Origin: an uncultured Verrucomicrobia subdivision 3 bacterium
Lineage (GTDB): Bacteria > Verrucomicrobiota > Verrucomicrobiia > Limisphaerales > UBA11358
Assembly (NCBI GenBank): GCA_903875465.1
Contig: CAIQWB010000063.1
Location: forward strand, 1-39,755
Length of the DNA: 39,755 bases
Direction: 5' to 3'
Below, piece by piece: positions 19,701-28,600 of the stretch. The translations under genes and the position numbers were made by a program. The first letter of the stretch is position 1. Each line of letters begins with the position of its first letter. The notes below the pieces were generated by a model. The model ran no database searches. It was not told the DNA's origin and saw only the letters and a program-made list of their open reading frames with translations.

Positions 19701-19930
19701 ACCGGCTGGTGATTAATCATCAGTCGTCGTCCGCGACTTTCAGGGTTCTACTGCTCCCCTTCCGCGCTGGCGATGGGGTGCCCGTCGTTACCACTGACGA
19801 CGCCCCTAACACAGTGACGGTGGTGGGATGGAAAGGGCAGTCAGATACCCTCCAATTTATCACGGATGCGGGTCAGCGCACGCATGTGCGGGTGCGTCGC
19901 TCGGGCAGGGAAATATTTTCATCGCCGTGA
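16757..19930 (+). CDS. Large heparinase II/III-type lyase with N-terminal stalk domains
   Basis: A 1057-residue secreted protein with a signal peptide (about 1-24, ending LWA). Residues about 50-230 hold two short beta-rich modules with repeated KVRLDEADW / KVYVPLAF and LGGKPFVDLAE patterns, resembling copper-amine-oxidase N-like stalk repeats. From about 250 (GVYPRVLFSPQDVP) to the end it parallels the lyase at 12266, which starts its enzyme part with GVHPRILISPADLP. It carries the heparinase motif GAGHHHADAGMFHFSA (His717-719, Asp721) and conserved PYGLVVDD.KKD. It is thus a paralog with an added surface-binding region. It starts three bases after the esterase stop and shares a GTGA overlap with the downstream hydrolase. 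Confidence 0.83.
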   Translation: MNLFRLLVFATALMTFFGGPRLWAQTAPLPVPPQDQGLPYTRSAETRATERIKDTTAVLAGSRYAWVHGFKVRLDEADWRAEAVLQDGKVYVPLAFAGVLTLREFKPAPAPTYLQDRWVYTLAIPRVAPSVVMLGGKPFVDLAEEARQRGFKTCVNTRGLLLVGDHDRSFGASESNLLDCVITLFDTPEKFADPDIALRWIPTLHRQGAWTNYVKVTPAELRVYSGPETAWSTTPQTQYDYSGFNKKLLGSRVPPPGVYPRVLFSPQDVPMLAARVKSTKIGQKSLIEIQYLLEHSWWDTNTSDGRVFEKLAAGNLAGLDWPTDVAPQQVATINTAQMFQGEKAGIFNTHIAYVPECLADMALYCLLTGDNTHGRQAAAAIANYYRLREPLIDQWNALSDSEFGSDPLDGNGAATSWRGMHGLVAHMNLGLALDFGGKWMTSGEKELMWRVIAKATYGRRAYGEDTTVRFRDVNWVGWDLPQFIALTAIEGQQGFDREAWEAGRDTLRAFCDWGIDYAGVVFESNGKTPGSFQFITLSMISLARRGENFFGHPHWRKLLAGQVQMTSPSGRVTVNSGTQYEPYSRQFLSLQLTDEFKALYPHERLADYLLTKATEPPDQMVNEYNRGWVIQKFDPVDYHRAVPEIKRLRLPSPMYPGFVPGVLYDADFQPTRRTDLHLPLDFNAPVQGVFSSYSDRTTNAVWINMMVRPNHYLGAGHHHADAGMFHFSALGVDWFTQSPFDQVYDGKYYNLVQVDGEAEPVSMAEDHILGWNAAARYLGGAVTSEAASGSADMTYAYSYRWLTQPPQEWSDHLKSMGWEAEPSLAVQKIFAGTARYKMRPWWLTYNYANYMPTCRALFNPMQRVFRTVALVRGARPYGLVVDDLKKDTGSHLYQWVAMLSGGAWRTDASGLAPNQAVLAYRLGDPDPAASEAPPGIAPQSGEPLLLVCALGLTDSGDPARSLIQVERVAGPADRNGKPQFYNRLVINHQSSSATFRVLLLPFRAGDGVPVVTTDDAPNTVTVVGWKGQSDTLQFITDAGQRTHVRVRRSGREIFSSP

Positions 19931-21531
19931 AAGCCCGCCTGTCAATTGCAATGCGACTGCTATTTTGGCTGGCCCTGAACGGTCTGGCGAGAGGAGCGGA
20001 ATATCAATTTTCGGTGGCCGTTGGCGGTGGTCATGCTGATGCTCGGGCATTTCTTTGGATTCCACCCGACTGTCAGCGCGTGCGTGGTTTGCTACTGGGG
20101 CAGCAGGTGATTTTGGAGAAATGCGTGGGGGATGATCCGATCATTCGCGGCGCCTGCGCGCGGGCGGGGTTGGCAATTGTCCTCTGTTATGACACACCAC
20201 TGGGGTATTTTGACTATAGTCAGGGGGCGGACAAACAGTTGCAGGACCTGCTTAATAACCTGGCCGCGGAGTCGGGCTACGCGGAAATTGCCAGGGCGCC
20301 CGTGCTGCCCTTTGGACATTCGGGCAACGCCATTTTCGCCTGGAACATCGGCTACTGGAATCCTGGGCGGACCATTGGGATAGTCACCTTGCATGCGGCA
20401 GCTATTCTGCCGCCAGCCTGGGATCCCACAGCCACGCCCAATGGCATTCCTGTGCTCGCTGTCAGCGGGGAATATGAATCTTGGGGCAACCCGAATGAAC
20501 CCCTGGACAAACACTGGCGGTGGTTGCGCAGCAGTTTGCTAAATTTGCGTGGACAATATGATGAGGCGCTGGTGAGCGAACTGGTCCAGCCTGGGGCTTC
20601 GCATTTTTCCTGGGATGAGCCGCTGGCCCGGCAGGTCGCCGGGTTTATTGAGTCGGCAGCTGCGGCCCGGCTCCCGGCAGACTCTGCCATATCTCGTCTG
20701 CGGCATGTGCCATTGAATTCCGGTTGGCTGACGGACATCACAATGATGACCCCCAGTCGCTTTCCGCCGACTGCCGAGATGTATTTCATGGGAGACCGCA
20801 CCCTGGCTTTCTGGCATCTGGATCAGCAATTGGCACTAGGCATTGAACATTACGGCGACGCGGACAAGCGCAAAGCCGACCAGCGACTGACCTTTGTGCA
20901 AGATGGGCAGGCCGTCATGCCCGCCTGGATGCCCACTTTGAAATTCGAACCAAAGGCGGATGGGGTGAGCGTGCAGGTAGCGGCGGATTTTCTGCGGCAA
21001 ACCCCGGACGGGGTGCTCGGCAGTGGCCAGCCCCTGGGGCAGGGCCAGGGTCCGATTCAGTTTCGGTTGATAGGGGGCTTGGGGGGCGGCGGCGAGCAGT
21101 CCGGGCCGGACGAGTTCAAAGTGCATTTTGACAATTTTGGGATTAATCCCCGCGCGGCCAATCTTATGATCATGGCCTTTCACCAAGGGGATGATCACTT
21201 CAAGTATGCTGAGCAGCCGGCCCAGATCCTCTTCCCTGAAATCCTGACCAACGGCACCCCGCAAAGCATCACCTTTGAGCATCTTCCGGACCTTCAGCGT
21301 AGGATCGTGTCCGTGCCATTGAAAGCACGATCCAATTCTGGTTTGCCGGTGGAATTTTTCGTGCGGCAGGGCCCGTGCGAAATCCACGGCGACCGGCTGG
21401 TGTTCACGCCCGTGCCGCGGCGCAGCCGATGGCCGGTCAAAGTAACCATAGTTGCCTGGCAATATGGCCGGATGACCGAGCCGGCCGTACAAAGTGCCGC
21501 GCCGGTGGAGCAAACCTTTTGTCTGGAATAA
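19927..21531 (+). CDS. Secreted alpha/beta-hydrolase-like protein with C-terminal beta domain
   Basis: The protein has 534 residues if started at GTG 19927, which overlaps the upstream stop as GTGA; an ATG at 19951 gives a cleaner signal peptide (MRLLFWLALNGLARGA). The N-terminal ~250 residues look like an alpha/beta hydrolase: RVRGLLLGQQV, nucleophile elbow FGHSGNA with Ser132, and GASHFSW with His226. The C-terminal half is beta-rich and Gly/Pro-rich and not recognised. The N-terminal half is related in layout to the protein at 34180 (AEYQFSVAVGG versus AEYTYTNNYYG, then VRGLLLG versus VRGVVVS), so the locus encodes two copies of this hydrolase type. It may be a carbohydrate esterase; the substrate is unknown. 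Confidence 0.7.
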   Translation: MKARLSIAMRLLFWLALNGLARGAEYQFSVAVGGGHADARAFLWIPPDCQRVRGLLLGQQVILEKCVGDDPIIRGACARAGLAIVLCYDTPLGYFDYSQGADKQLQDLLNNLAAESGYAEIARAPVLPFGHSGNAIFAWNIGYWNPGRTIGIVTLHAAAILPPAWDPTATPNGIPVLAVSGEYESWGNPNEPLDKHWRWLRSSLLNLRGQYDEALVSELVQPGASHFSWDEPLARQVAGFIESAAAARLPADSAISRLRHVPLNSGWLTDITMMTPSRFPPTAEMYFMGDRTLAFWHLDQQLALGIEHYGDADKRKADQRLTFVQDGQAVMPAWMPTLKFEPKADGVSVQVAADFLRQTPDGVLGSGQPLGQGQGPIQFRLIGGLGGGGEQSGPDEFKVHFDNFGINPRAANLMIMAFHQGDDHFKYAEQPAQILFPEILTNGTPQSITFEHLPDLQRRIVSVPLKARSNSGLPVEFFVRQGPCEIHGDRLVFTPVPRRSRWPVKVTIVAWQYGRMTEPAVQSAAPVEQTFCLE

Positions 21532-22424
21532 TGACCAACATAGCACCATCCATGGCTGAAATGCTGCCATTTCCTGGGAAATTAAACCTCGGAGTCCGCG
21601 CGCACGATTTTGGTCCTGGGCCCGCTGACCATCTGGCGGAACGAATTGCCGCCGCTGGTTTTGGCTGTGTGCAACTGGCCTTGAATAAAGCCATCGCCGG
21701 CTTGCAATTGGAGGCGGGCGATTTGACGCCATCACTCGCCCGGGAAATTGGCGACGCCTTTCGTCGGCATGGGGTGAAAATTGCCGTGCTGGGCTGTTAC
21801 ATCAATCCCATTCACCCGGAGATGCGCACCCGCGCCCGTCTTCTTGAATTTTTTGTCGATCACCTCAGGATAGCGCGGGATTTTGGCTGCGGGTTGGTGG
21901 CGCTGGAAAGTGGCTCGGTGAATGCTGACTATTCCCCGAATCCAGCCAACCAAGGATCGCTGGCATTTCACGAATTGCTGGTGAGCCTGGAATGGGTCCT
22001 CGCGGCAGCCGAAGCTGCGGACGTGACCGTGGGGTTGGAAGCTGTGGTTGGACACACGGTCTCCAGCGCCACGACCATGAAGCGGGTCCTGAAAACGCTG
22101 GGGTCCCGTCACCTCAAGGTGGTGCTCGACCCCGTCAACCTGCTGAGCACGTCCCTAGCACCACAACACCAGCGGATGCTCGCCGAAGCCGTCGACTTGC
22201 TGGGGGCCGACATTTCCGTGGTGCACGCGAAAGATTTTATCCTGACAGATGGGGTCCTGCAAACCCGGCCGGCCGGCCATGGCCAGCTAGGTTATGGCCC
22301 GATTTTGGAATTTATCCGGCATCAGGCCCCCGGCCTGCCAGTGCTGCTGGAAGAAGCAACTGAAGCGACAGCACCGGGCTGTGCCCGCTTTTTAAACCAA
22401 CGCTTTGAGGAGATAATTTTATGA
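21531..22424 (+). CDS. Sugar phosphate isomerase/epimerase-type TIM-barrel protein
   Basis: A 297-residue cytoplasmic protein of the xylose-isomerase-like TIM-barrel superfamily (AP endonuclease 2 fold). The metal and substrate ligands expected for this fold are visible: Glu126 in ALESGS, Glu170 in GLEAVVGH, Asp200 in VLDPVN, His232 in VVHAKD and Glu274 in LLEEAT. Family members isomerise or epimerise keto- and aldo-sugars or inosose-type compounds. Here it likely converts an imported monosaccharide or unsaturated-uronate product into central metabolism (inference). The start is fixed by the TAATG overlap at 21529-21533 with the upstream gene, and its stop overlaps the GH105 start by ATGA. 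Confidence 0.85.
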   Translation: MTNIAPSMAEMLPFPGKLNLGVRAHDFGPGPADHLAERIAAAGFGCVQLALNKAIAGLQLEAGDLTPSLAREIGDAFRRHGVKIAVLGCYINPIHPEMRTRARLLEFFVDHLRIARDFGCGLVALESGSVNADYSPNPANQGSLAFHELLVSLEWVLAAAEAADVTVGLEAVVGHTVSSATTMKRVLKTLGSRHLKVVLDPVNLLSTSLAPQHQRMLAEAVDLLGADISVVHAKDFILTDGVLQTRPAGHGQLGYGPILEFIRHQAPGLPVLLEEATEATAPGCARFLNQRFEEIIL

Positions 22425-24241
22425 GTGAACCATTGGCCACCGCCGAGTTGATCGCAGGCAAATTGATTCGCGATACCCCGTTTGCCTATCGCCTTGAGTT
22501 GCCACAAGCCCATCCGGTTTTTGACCGGATGCATTTTGTCGATTTTGCCCGAACTTTTGGTGCCGGACGGCCCGCCATGGCTTACGCCTGCACCCGGCTG
22601 ACGTCGGCGGTGGAAAAGACCATCAAGATCCAAATTGAGCATACCGACACCTGCTCCATCTGGCTGAATGGACAGGAGGTATATTCGCTTGGTGGCGAGC
22701 GGCAATTAAATTTGCGACGCGACGAGCGCAGTTTTGAGATGGCCCATGAATTTCTGGCCCATTTGATACCCGGGGCCAACACGCTGCTGGTCAGATCCGA
22801 GACGGCTGGCGGCGAATGGCGCATCCTGCTACAGCCCCCCAGTAACAAGGGCGCGGTCTTGAATGGAGTGACTCCGCCTTCCATCGGATTGCACGGGGTG
22901 GCCAACCTTGATGAGAAAATTACCACGTTGACGAACTGGCTGGTCTTGGGACCGTTTCCGCGCGAACAGCGAGATTTGGACAGTCAACTCGCAGGGGAGC
23001 GACAATTTGTTTTTGGCAAAATGCATGCCGGGCTGGCGGGCTCAGTGACTTGGACCATTCCCAAGGTAGAAGTGCTGGGTGGTTTGTTAAATCCCAAGCC
23101 GTGGGGGACGAATTATCATTGGAACTATCACAACGGAGGCACCGCCTGGGCCATGCAACTCCTGGCTGAGGCAACGGGCCGACGGCAATATGCGGATTAT
23201 GCAAGCCAGTTTTGCGACTTTCACCTGGAGGGCATCCCTTTTGTGGAACACCAGGTCAAGACCTTGAACGCCGTCGAATCGGCCAACCACTGGATCATTG
23301 ACACCCCACTGCTGGATTTCACCCTTGCCCCCTCGCTGCCGTTTCTTCACCGCTTGCGTTTGGAGGCGGAATTTCCCAATCGCGCACTTTACGAGCAATG
23401 GATCGCCCGCATGATCGAGTATGCGCGCCGGGAGCAAATCCGGCTGCCGGGCAGCGGGATATATACCCGAACCACCCCCGTGAAATTCACCACTTGGACG
23501 GATGACTTGTTTATGGGCATTCCATTTTTAATGCAAGCGGCTGCCTATACTTCAGAGGAAGCCTTGCGGCGGGAATTTCTTGATGACGCAGCTTTCCAGA
23601 CGGTGGCATTCAATTCCCAAGTCTGGGATGAGGCGGCGCAATTATATATGCATGCGTGTTATTCGGAACGGCGGGTGAAACTGCCGCACTGGTCGCGCTG
23701 CAACGGTTGGGCCATCTGGGCGATGAGCGAGGTGCTGCAGCAACTGCCGGCGGGGCACCGGCTCTTCCCAGCAATCCTCCGGCAATTTCAAGTCCACGCC
23801 GCCTCCCTTTTGCGCTGGCAGGCGACGGATGGTTTTTGGTTCAATGTCCTGGACCGGCCGGATTCACGCAAGGAGGTTTCCGGCACGGCCATTTTTGTCA
23901 TGGCGCTGGCCAGGGGCGTGCGCCAAGGCTGGCTAAGCGATCCGGCATACCTGACGGCGGTCCGCCAGGGCTGGCGTGCCCTCACCAGCCGTATTGAGGC
24001 GGATGGCACAGTGCATGATATTTGCGCGGGCACCATGTGCACCGAGGACGAGGAGTATTACATGCAAAGACCTTTTTACGATGATGATACCCACGGTCTG
24101 TTCGCGGTTTTGTTCGCAGCGATTGAAATGGACCGGTTGGAGAAAAATAAAGGTCGTGTTTTCTCCGCGAATGGGGCAAATTCGACCGTAGTTCCAAAAC
24201 CCGCTGGCGAATATCAATCCCCGGCGCTCATTAGCCATTGA
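22421..24241 (+). CDS. GH105 unsaturated glucuronyl/galacturonyl hydrolase with N-terminal extension
   Basis: The C-terminal ~400 residues are an (alpha/alpha)6 barrel of the GH105 (YteR-like) family. The diagnostic motifs are TWTDDLFMGIPFL, with Asp361 as the predicted catalytic acid, WSRCNGWAIWAMSEVL from Trp424, and SGTAIFVMALARGVRQG. These enzymes hydrate the 4,5-unsaturated uronate left by polysaccharide lyases, so it is the natural partner of the two heparinase-type lyases. Residues about 1-200 form a beta-rich extension (ending TNWLVLGPFP) not found in the usual 350-400-residue members. There is no signal peptide, so it is probably cytoplasmic. Confidence 0.87.
   Translation: MSEPLATAELIAGKLIRDTPFAYRLELPQAHPVFDRMHFVDFARTFGAGRPAMAYACTRLTSAVEKTIKIQIEHTDTCSIWLNGQEVYSLGGERQLNLRRDERSFEMAHEFLAHLIPGANTLLVRSETAGGEWRILLQPPSNKGAVLNGVTPPSIGLHGVANLDEKITTLTNWLVLGPFPREQRDLDSQLAGERQFVFGKMHAGLAGSVTWTIPKVEVLGGLLNPKPWGTNYHWNYHNGGTAWAMQLLAEATGRRQYADYASQFCDFHLEGIPFVEHQVKTLNAVESANHWIIDTPLLDFTLAPSLPFLHRLRLEAEFPNRALYEQWIARMIEYARREQIRLPGSGIYTRTTPVKFTTWTDDLFMGIPFLMQAAAYTSEEALRREFLDDAAFQTVAFNSQVWDEAAQLYMHACYSERRVKLPHWSRCNGWAIWAMSEVLQQLPAGHRLFPAILRQFQVHAASLLRWQATDGFWFNVLDRPDSRKEVSGTAIFVMALARGVRQGWLSDPAYLTAVRQGWRALTSRIEADGTVHDICAGTMCTEDEEYYMQRPFYDDDTHGLFAVLFAAIEMDRLEKNKGRVFSANGANSTVVPKPAGEYQSPALISH
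24172..24191 (+). promoter_or_regulatory. Possible single operator half-site ahead of the regulator gene
   Basis: TGGGGCAA-N6-CCGTAG lies inside the 3' end of the GH105 gene, 65 bp before the regulator start. It matches the shared half-site at the key G, GCAA, C and T positions and is close to the copy at 36356. No partner lies 21 bp away on either side. It may mark weak autoregulation or be chance. Confidence 0.25.
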
Positions 24242-24256
24242 TAAGCCGGCAATCAA

Positions 24257-25441
24257 GTGAAACCGAAGCAGAAACGCATCGCCCTGATCGGGCTGCCGGT
24301 TTTTCAATCAGTTAACAACCTGAGCAGCGTGGCGGTGGCACGGCACGCAGAGGAGACGGGCCGCTGGCGGTTTGTTTTTTCAGCGGAAGCCTCGGTAAAG
24401 GCCTTCAAATTTTTGCGGACACTCGATTGTGACGGTGCCATCGTACGCATTATGTCCGAGGCCATGCGACGCGAGGCCAAGAAGATTCACTTTCCAGTGG
24501 TGAATATTTCCTCGTGGCTGGCGGATTCCGGAGTGCCCACTGTGCGGCATGATTTCCGGGCGGTTGGCCGGCTGGCGGCGGAACATTTGCTGGAAAAGGG
24601 ATTTCGCCGTTTCGGGTGCGTGATTGTGCCCGGGGGCAGCTATATTCAGGACCGGTGCGCGGCATTTCTGGAAACAGTCCGTAATCGCGGCTGCCAACCC
24701 GCCTTATTTCATTTGCGAACAGAACAGCCTTTTCTTTCGCAACCCATCGCCCCGGAGGAACGGCGGCGGTTTGCAGACTGGGTACGAACTTTGCAGCCGC
24801 CAGCCGCAATTGCTTTAATGGATGACTGGGACGCCCCGACCTTAATGACCGCCTGCCGGGAATCCGGACTGGAAATCCCCCGGGATGTGGTGATGATAAC
24901 CACCGGCTGCCATAGTGAGGTGCTGCCGCTCTGTCCGGTGCCCCTGAGCGCGGCACAAGAAAACCAAGAATTACTGGGCCGTTTGGCGGTAGCGTGTTTG
25001 GATGATTTGATGTCGGGCAAACGCCTGGACAATTTCACCATGACGGTTCCTCCGCTGGGAGTGGTGGAACGGGTTTCCACCGCGACGATGGCCATTGAAG
25101 ATCGCGAGGTTGCCCATGCGGTGGAATTTATCCGCGCCCATGGTTTTGAGCCAATCAATATCTCCGACGTGCTCGCCCGGGTGAATATCTCACGGGTCAC
25201 CCTCGAGCGGCGGTTCCGGCAGGTTACCGGCGAAACGCCGCACGCCTATCTCATTCAGCAGCGGATCCGCCGAGCGCAGGAATTGCTCATGCAAGACCCG
25301 GCGCCGAGTTTGCAAGAAGTCGGCCGACAATGCGGCCTCCTGGACCGCCGCCGATTGAACCAGGTATTTCGCCAGGCGACCGGTGTTTCCCCAACCGCCT
25401 GGCGGGAGCGTTCCCAGCCGGCGCGCGGGAAAAGCGATTGA
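24257..25441 (+). CDS. XylR-type AraC-family transcriptional regulator
   Basis: A 394-residue regulator with the architecture of E. coli XylR. A LacI/periplasmic-binding-like sensor domain (about 5-275) contains EHLLEKGFRRFGCV and the linker MTVPPLGVVERVST. It is followed by two AraC helix-turn-helix units (about 285-385) with INISDVLARVNISRVTLERRF and PSLQEVGRQCGLLDRRRLNQVF. The sensor binds a sugar, but its N-terminal pocket residues differ from what I recall of the xylose regulator, so the ligand is not assumed. The start is GTG 24257. It is the last gene of unit 2, next to the catabolic genes. AraC-family dimers typically bind two direct half-sites about 21 bp apart, which is the arrangement found upstream of all six units here. 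Confidence 0.9.
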   Translation: MKPKQKRIALIGLPVFQSVNNLSSVAVARHAEETGRWRFVFSAEASVKAFKFLRTLDCDGAIVRIMSEAMRREAKKIHFPVVNISSWLADSGVPTVRHDFRAVGRLAAEHLLEKGFRRFGCVIVPGGSYIQDRCAAFLETVRNRGCQPALFHLRTEQPFLSQPIAPEERRRFADWVRTLQPPAAIALMDDWDAPTLMTACRESGLEIPRDVVMITTGCHSEVLPLCPVPLSAAQENQELLGRLAVACLDDLMSGKRLDNFTMTVPPLGVVERVSTATMAIEDREVAHAVEFIRAHGFEPINISDVLARVNISRVTLERRFRQVTGETPHAYLIQQRIRRAQELLMQDPAPSLQEVGRQCGLLDRRRLNQVFRQATGVSPTAWRERSQPARGKSD

Positions 25442-25481
25442 ACGGCCCGCCAAATTCAGTCACACCCGCCATTTGGCGTTG

Positions 25482-25522
25482 TGAAGCAAGATTAGCCCCT
25501 CGCGCCGTAAAACTCCCCCTGT
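25482..25522 (+). promoter_or_regulatory. Tandem 21-bp direct-repeat operator, unit 3
   Basis: The half-sites are TGAAGCAA-N6-CCCCTC at 25482-25501 and CGCCGTAA-N6-CCCTGT at 25503-25522. A plausible -10 hexamer TAATAT lies at 25530-25535, just downstream of the proximal half-site, where an activator bound here could contact RNA polymerase (inference). The site ends 97 bp before ATG 25620. Confidence 0.6.
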
Positions 25523-25619
25523 TCTCGCATAATATTTGGGCTAATGTTTCCCAATTCACATGAATAAAGCAGCCGGTCCACTTCGCTGTTGGATTGCCGT
25601 GAGGGAATTCAAATTTTAC

Positions 25620-28600
25620 ATGCTGATAAAAGTGCCTGTCCGCAGACGTTGCTCTCGGCCGGTTGCCTTGATTGCAGTCATGTTTTGGTTTTGCGGGTTA
25701 TGTTTTTGTGATCCCAACCGGCTAGCCAGCCAGACCGTGGTTGATGCGGGAACCACCTTTAGTTTTACTGCAAGCCGTGTGGCGACCAATTACGCCTGGC
25801 GTCTCGATGGTACCCAGGTGAGTACCAACGGCATTGTGGGCACGAATGGGCCGACTTTTACTTACGCTCCCGGCTGGTTTGATGTCGGGACCCATGAACT
25901 GGCCTGCTATCAGACTCTTACTGGCGGCGGGACATCGAATATATTCTGGGAAGTAAGGGTGCGGATTCCACTGCCCGCTAGCGGCACTAATTTCTATGTG
26001 GCGACCAACGGTTCGGACAGCAATCCCGGCACCCAATCGGCACCCTTTCTGACACTGGAGCAGGCCCGGAACACCGTACGAGCCCTGGCGCGACCGCTCC
26101 CGGTTGGTGGCGTCACGATCTGGTTGCGGGGCGGAACTCATTGGCGGACCAACAGTTTCAGCCTAACCAGCCAGGATTCCGGCACCCTGGCGACCCCGGT
26201 GGTTTATGCCGGCTACCCTGGGGAAACGGCGGTCATTTCCGCGGGAACGCCCATCAGCGCCGGCGCCTTTGTGCCCCTTAACACCAGTCAAACAAACCGA
26301 CTGCCCGCTGGAGTGAGTCCGACGAACATTTGGGAATTGGACTTAGCCAGTGCAGCCATAAAACACCGGGGTCCGTTCCCGGCCCATTTTGGCACCTGGG
26401 TGACAACCAACATTTATGGGGCAGGGGGATCGGGGGGAAGCAGTTCCGGCGGAATTTGCGATTTGTTCTACAACGAACAACGGATGTGGCTTTCCCGTTA
26501 CCCCAGCCATAAGCTCACCAATGATAATCTGAACACCCCCTATTTATTGATGGAGGGCGTGGCGAGGACCGGTGCCGGCAGTACCAATTACCTTAACAAT
26601 CCGGGTATCTATACCAATAGTGCGGGCATAGCCGTGCCGGTGGGCTGCGCCTTTCATTATTATCCCTCAAATGCCACCGAGGTAGCCCGGTGGCAGTCCG
26701 CGATAACCAACGGTGGAGCCTGGGTTTCGGGCTTCTGGCGGGTGGACTGGCAGAATGACGCCTTGCAGATATTGGGTGTCGACCTGACAAACCTAGTTAT
26801 CGAAATTACCAATACTTTATCGGTTCAGGGTGGCATTGGTTACAAATATAATCAACCGTTGGGCAGTCTTGCTGAGCGCTATTGGGTCATGAACCTGTTG
26901 GAGGACATGAGCCAGCCCGGGGAGTGGGCCATTGATTTCAAGCGTGGCAAAATTTATTTTTACGCTCCGGGTCCGCTGGCGAATGGCAGTGTGGTGATTT
27001 CAGATTTTGCCGCGCCGGTAGTTCAACTCATGCAAACGACGAATGTGGTTTTGCAATCGCTTACAATTGAGGACGGGCTGGCCCAGGGGGTTCTGGTGAC
27101 CAACGGGGTTAACAACCTCATTCTTGGGTGCACGCTGCAGAACATGAACAACTACCCAGTGGACCTTAATGGCGGCTACACCAACGGGGTGCTCGACTGT
27201 CAGCTGCAAAATATGGGCGGTGGCGGGGTGTTATTGCACGGGGGAAACGCTTCGAGTTTGCCCCGTGTGGCTGCTGGTAATTTCGTGGTGAACAACATCA
27301 TCACCAATTCCGGGGTCATTGCCCGGGTTTATAATACCCCGGTGGACGCGGGGGGCAACGGCGCGGGCAGCCCGGGCACTAATGTTGTGGGTATGCGGAT
27401 CGCGCACAATCTGCTCACTGTCATGCCCCATCTAGGAGTGCTGCATGGCACAACCTGGGATGCGAGGATCGAATACAATGAACTGGCCGACTTTGGGCAA
27501 ATCTCCAGCGGGATTGGCGGAGTATATGGCTACACTTATTTCGCGAGCAGTGGCAACAATTACTTTCGTTACAATTACGTCCACGACAGTCCATTGGAGG
27601 ACGGCATTACCTTCGACCAGGATCACCGCGCGGCCCACGTTTATTGCAACCTCGTCAACCTTACGAACCCTCGCACCGGGGAACAACAGTGTTTTGGGAC
27701 CGAAACTGGCTCGCAGGCGACGGCCGGAGAGCAACAATACCTCGACCATTATAACAACCTGGGTTTGAACGCCAACAATGGTTTGGTGGTGGTATCCCCG
27801 ACCGGATCGGTTATTGAGGAGAATGGCATGTACAACTGCACCACCCCGTACACGTGGGAACAAATAGTGGTGGGCGCGGGTAGTAACACATTTTTAGCCT
27901 CCAGTGCCGCAGTCCTTCAATCTGGGCCCAATCTGGCCTACGCTAACGATCCTGGATTTGTGAACCTGGCTAGAAATGATTTTCGTCTCGTCCCCAATTC
28001 GAGAATTTACGCAGACATGCCGTTGTTCACAACGCTGCCCATGGAGATGATGGGGCTTTATAATGATGAGACCCGCACCAACGCACCTGGATACAGTCCT
28101 TACATAATGACCGCCCCCGCGACAGAACTGGGGCCCGGTTCCGCCACGGTTAATGGCAAGCTGGTTTATCCCCAGTTTGGGGTTAATACGGCGGTATTTT
28201 TATTTTGGGGGACTAATGATGGGGGTGCCAGCCCCACCAATTGGTCCAACACCAGCATGCTGGGTAATTTGGGAGCCGGTGGACTAAGTACCAATCTGAC
28301 TGGCTTGGCAAACACACCTTACTATTATCGATTTTTTGCCATGAATCAATACGGTCAGGCGTGGTCCTCCGCCACTGCTAGCTTTACCCCTTACGCAACG
28401 GGACACCCATCCACCATCCTATTTTGGCGGGGCGATGGTACGAATAATGTTTGGAATGAGCAGGATGGCAACCATCTCGACTGGATGGCGGCTGGGGTGG
28501 CGGCTGACTTTTGGGATGGTGACGCGGTAACATTTGATGACTCTGGTTCCGCCATGCCGCCGATCAATTTGACCGCTACGGTTCAACCAGCCGCGCTGGT

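Noticed and set aside
20836-21735. 299-codon minus-strand ORF
   Set aside because: It is a shadow of the two plus-strand genes it overlaps, which have motifs, overlaps and family matches; the minus-strand product has none.
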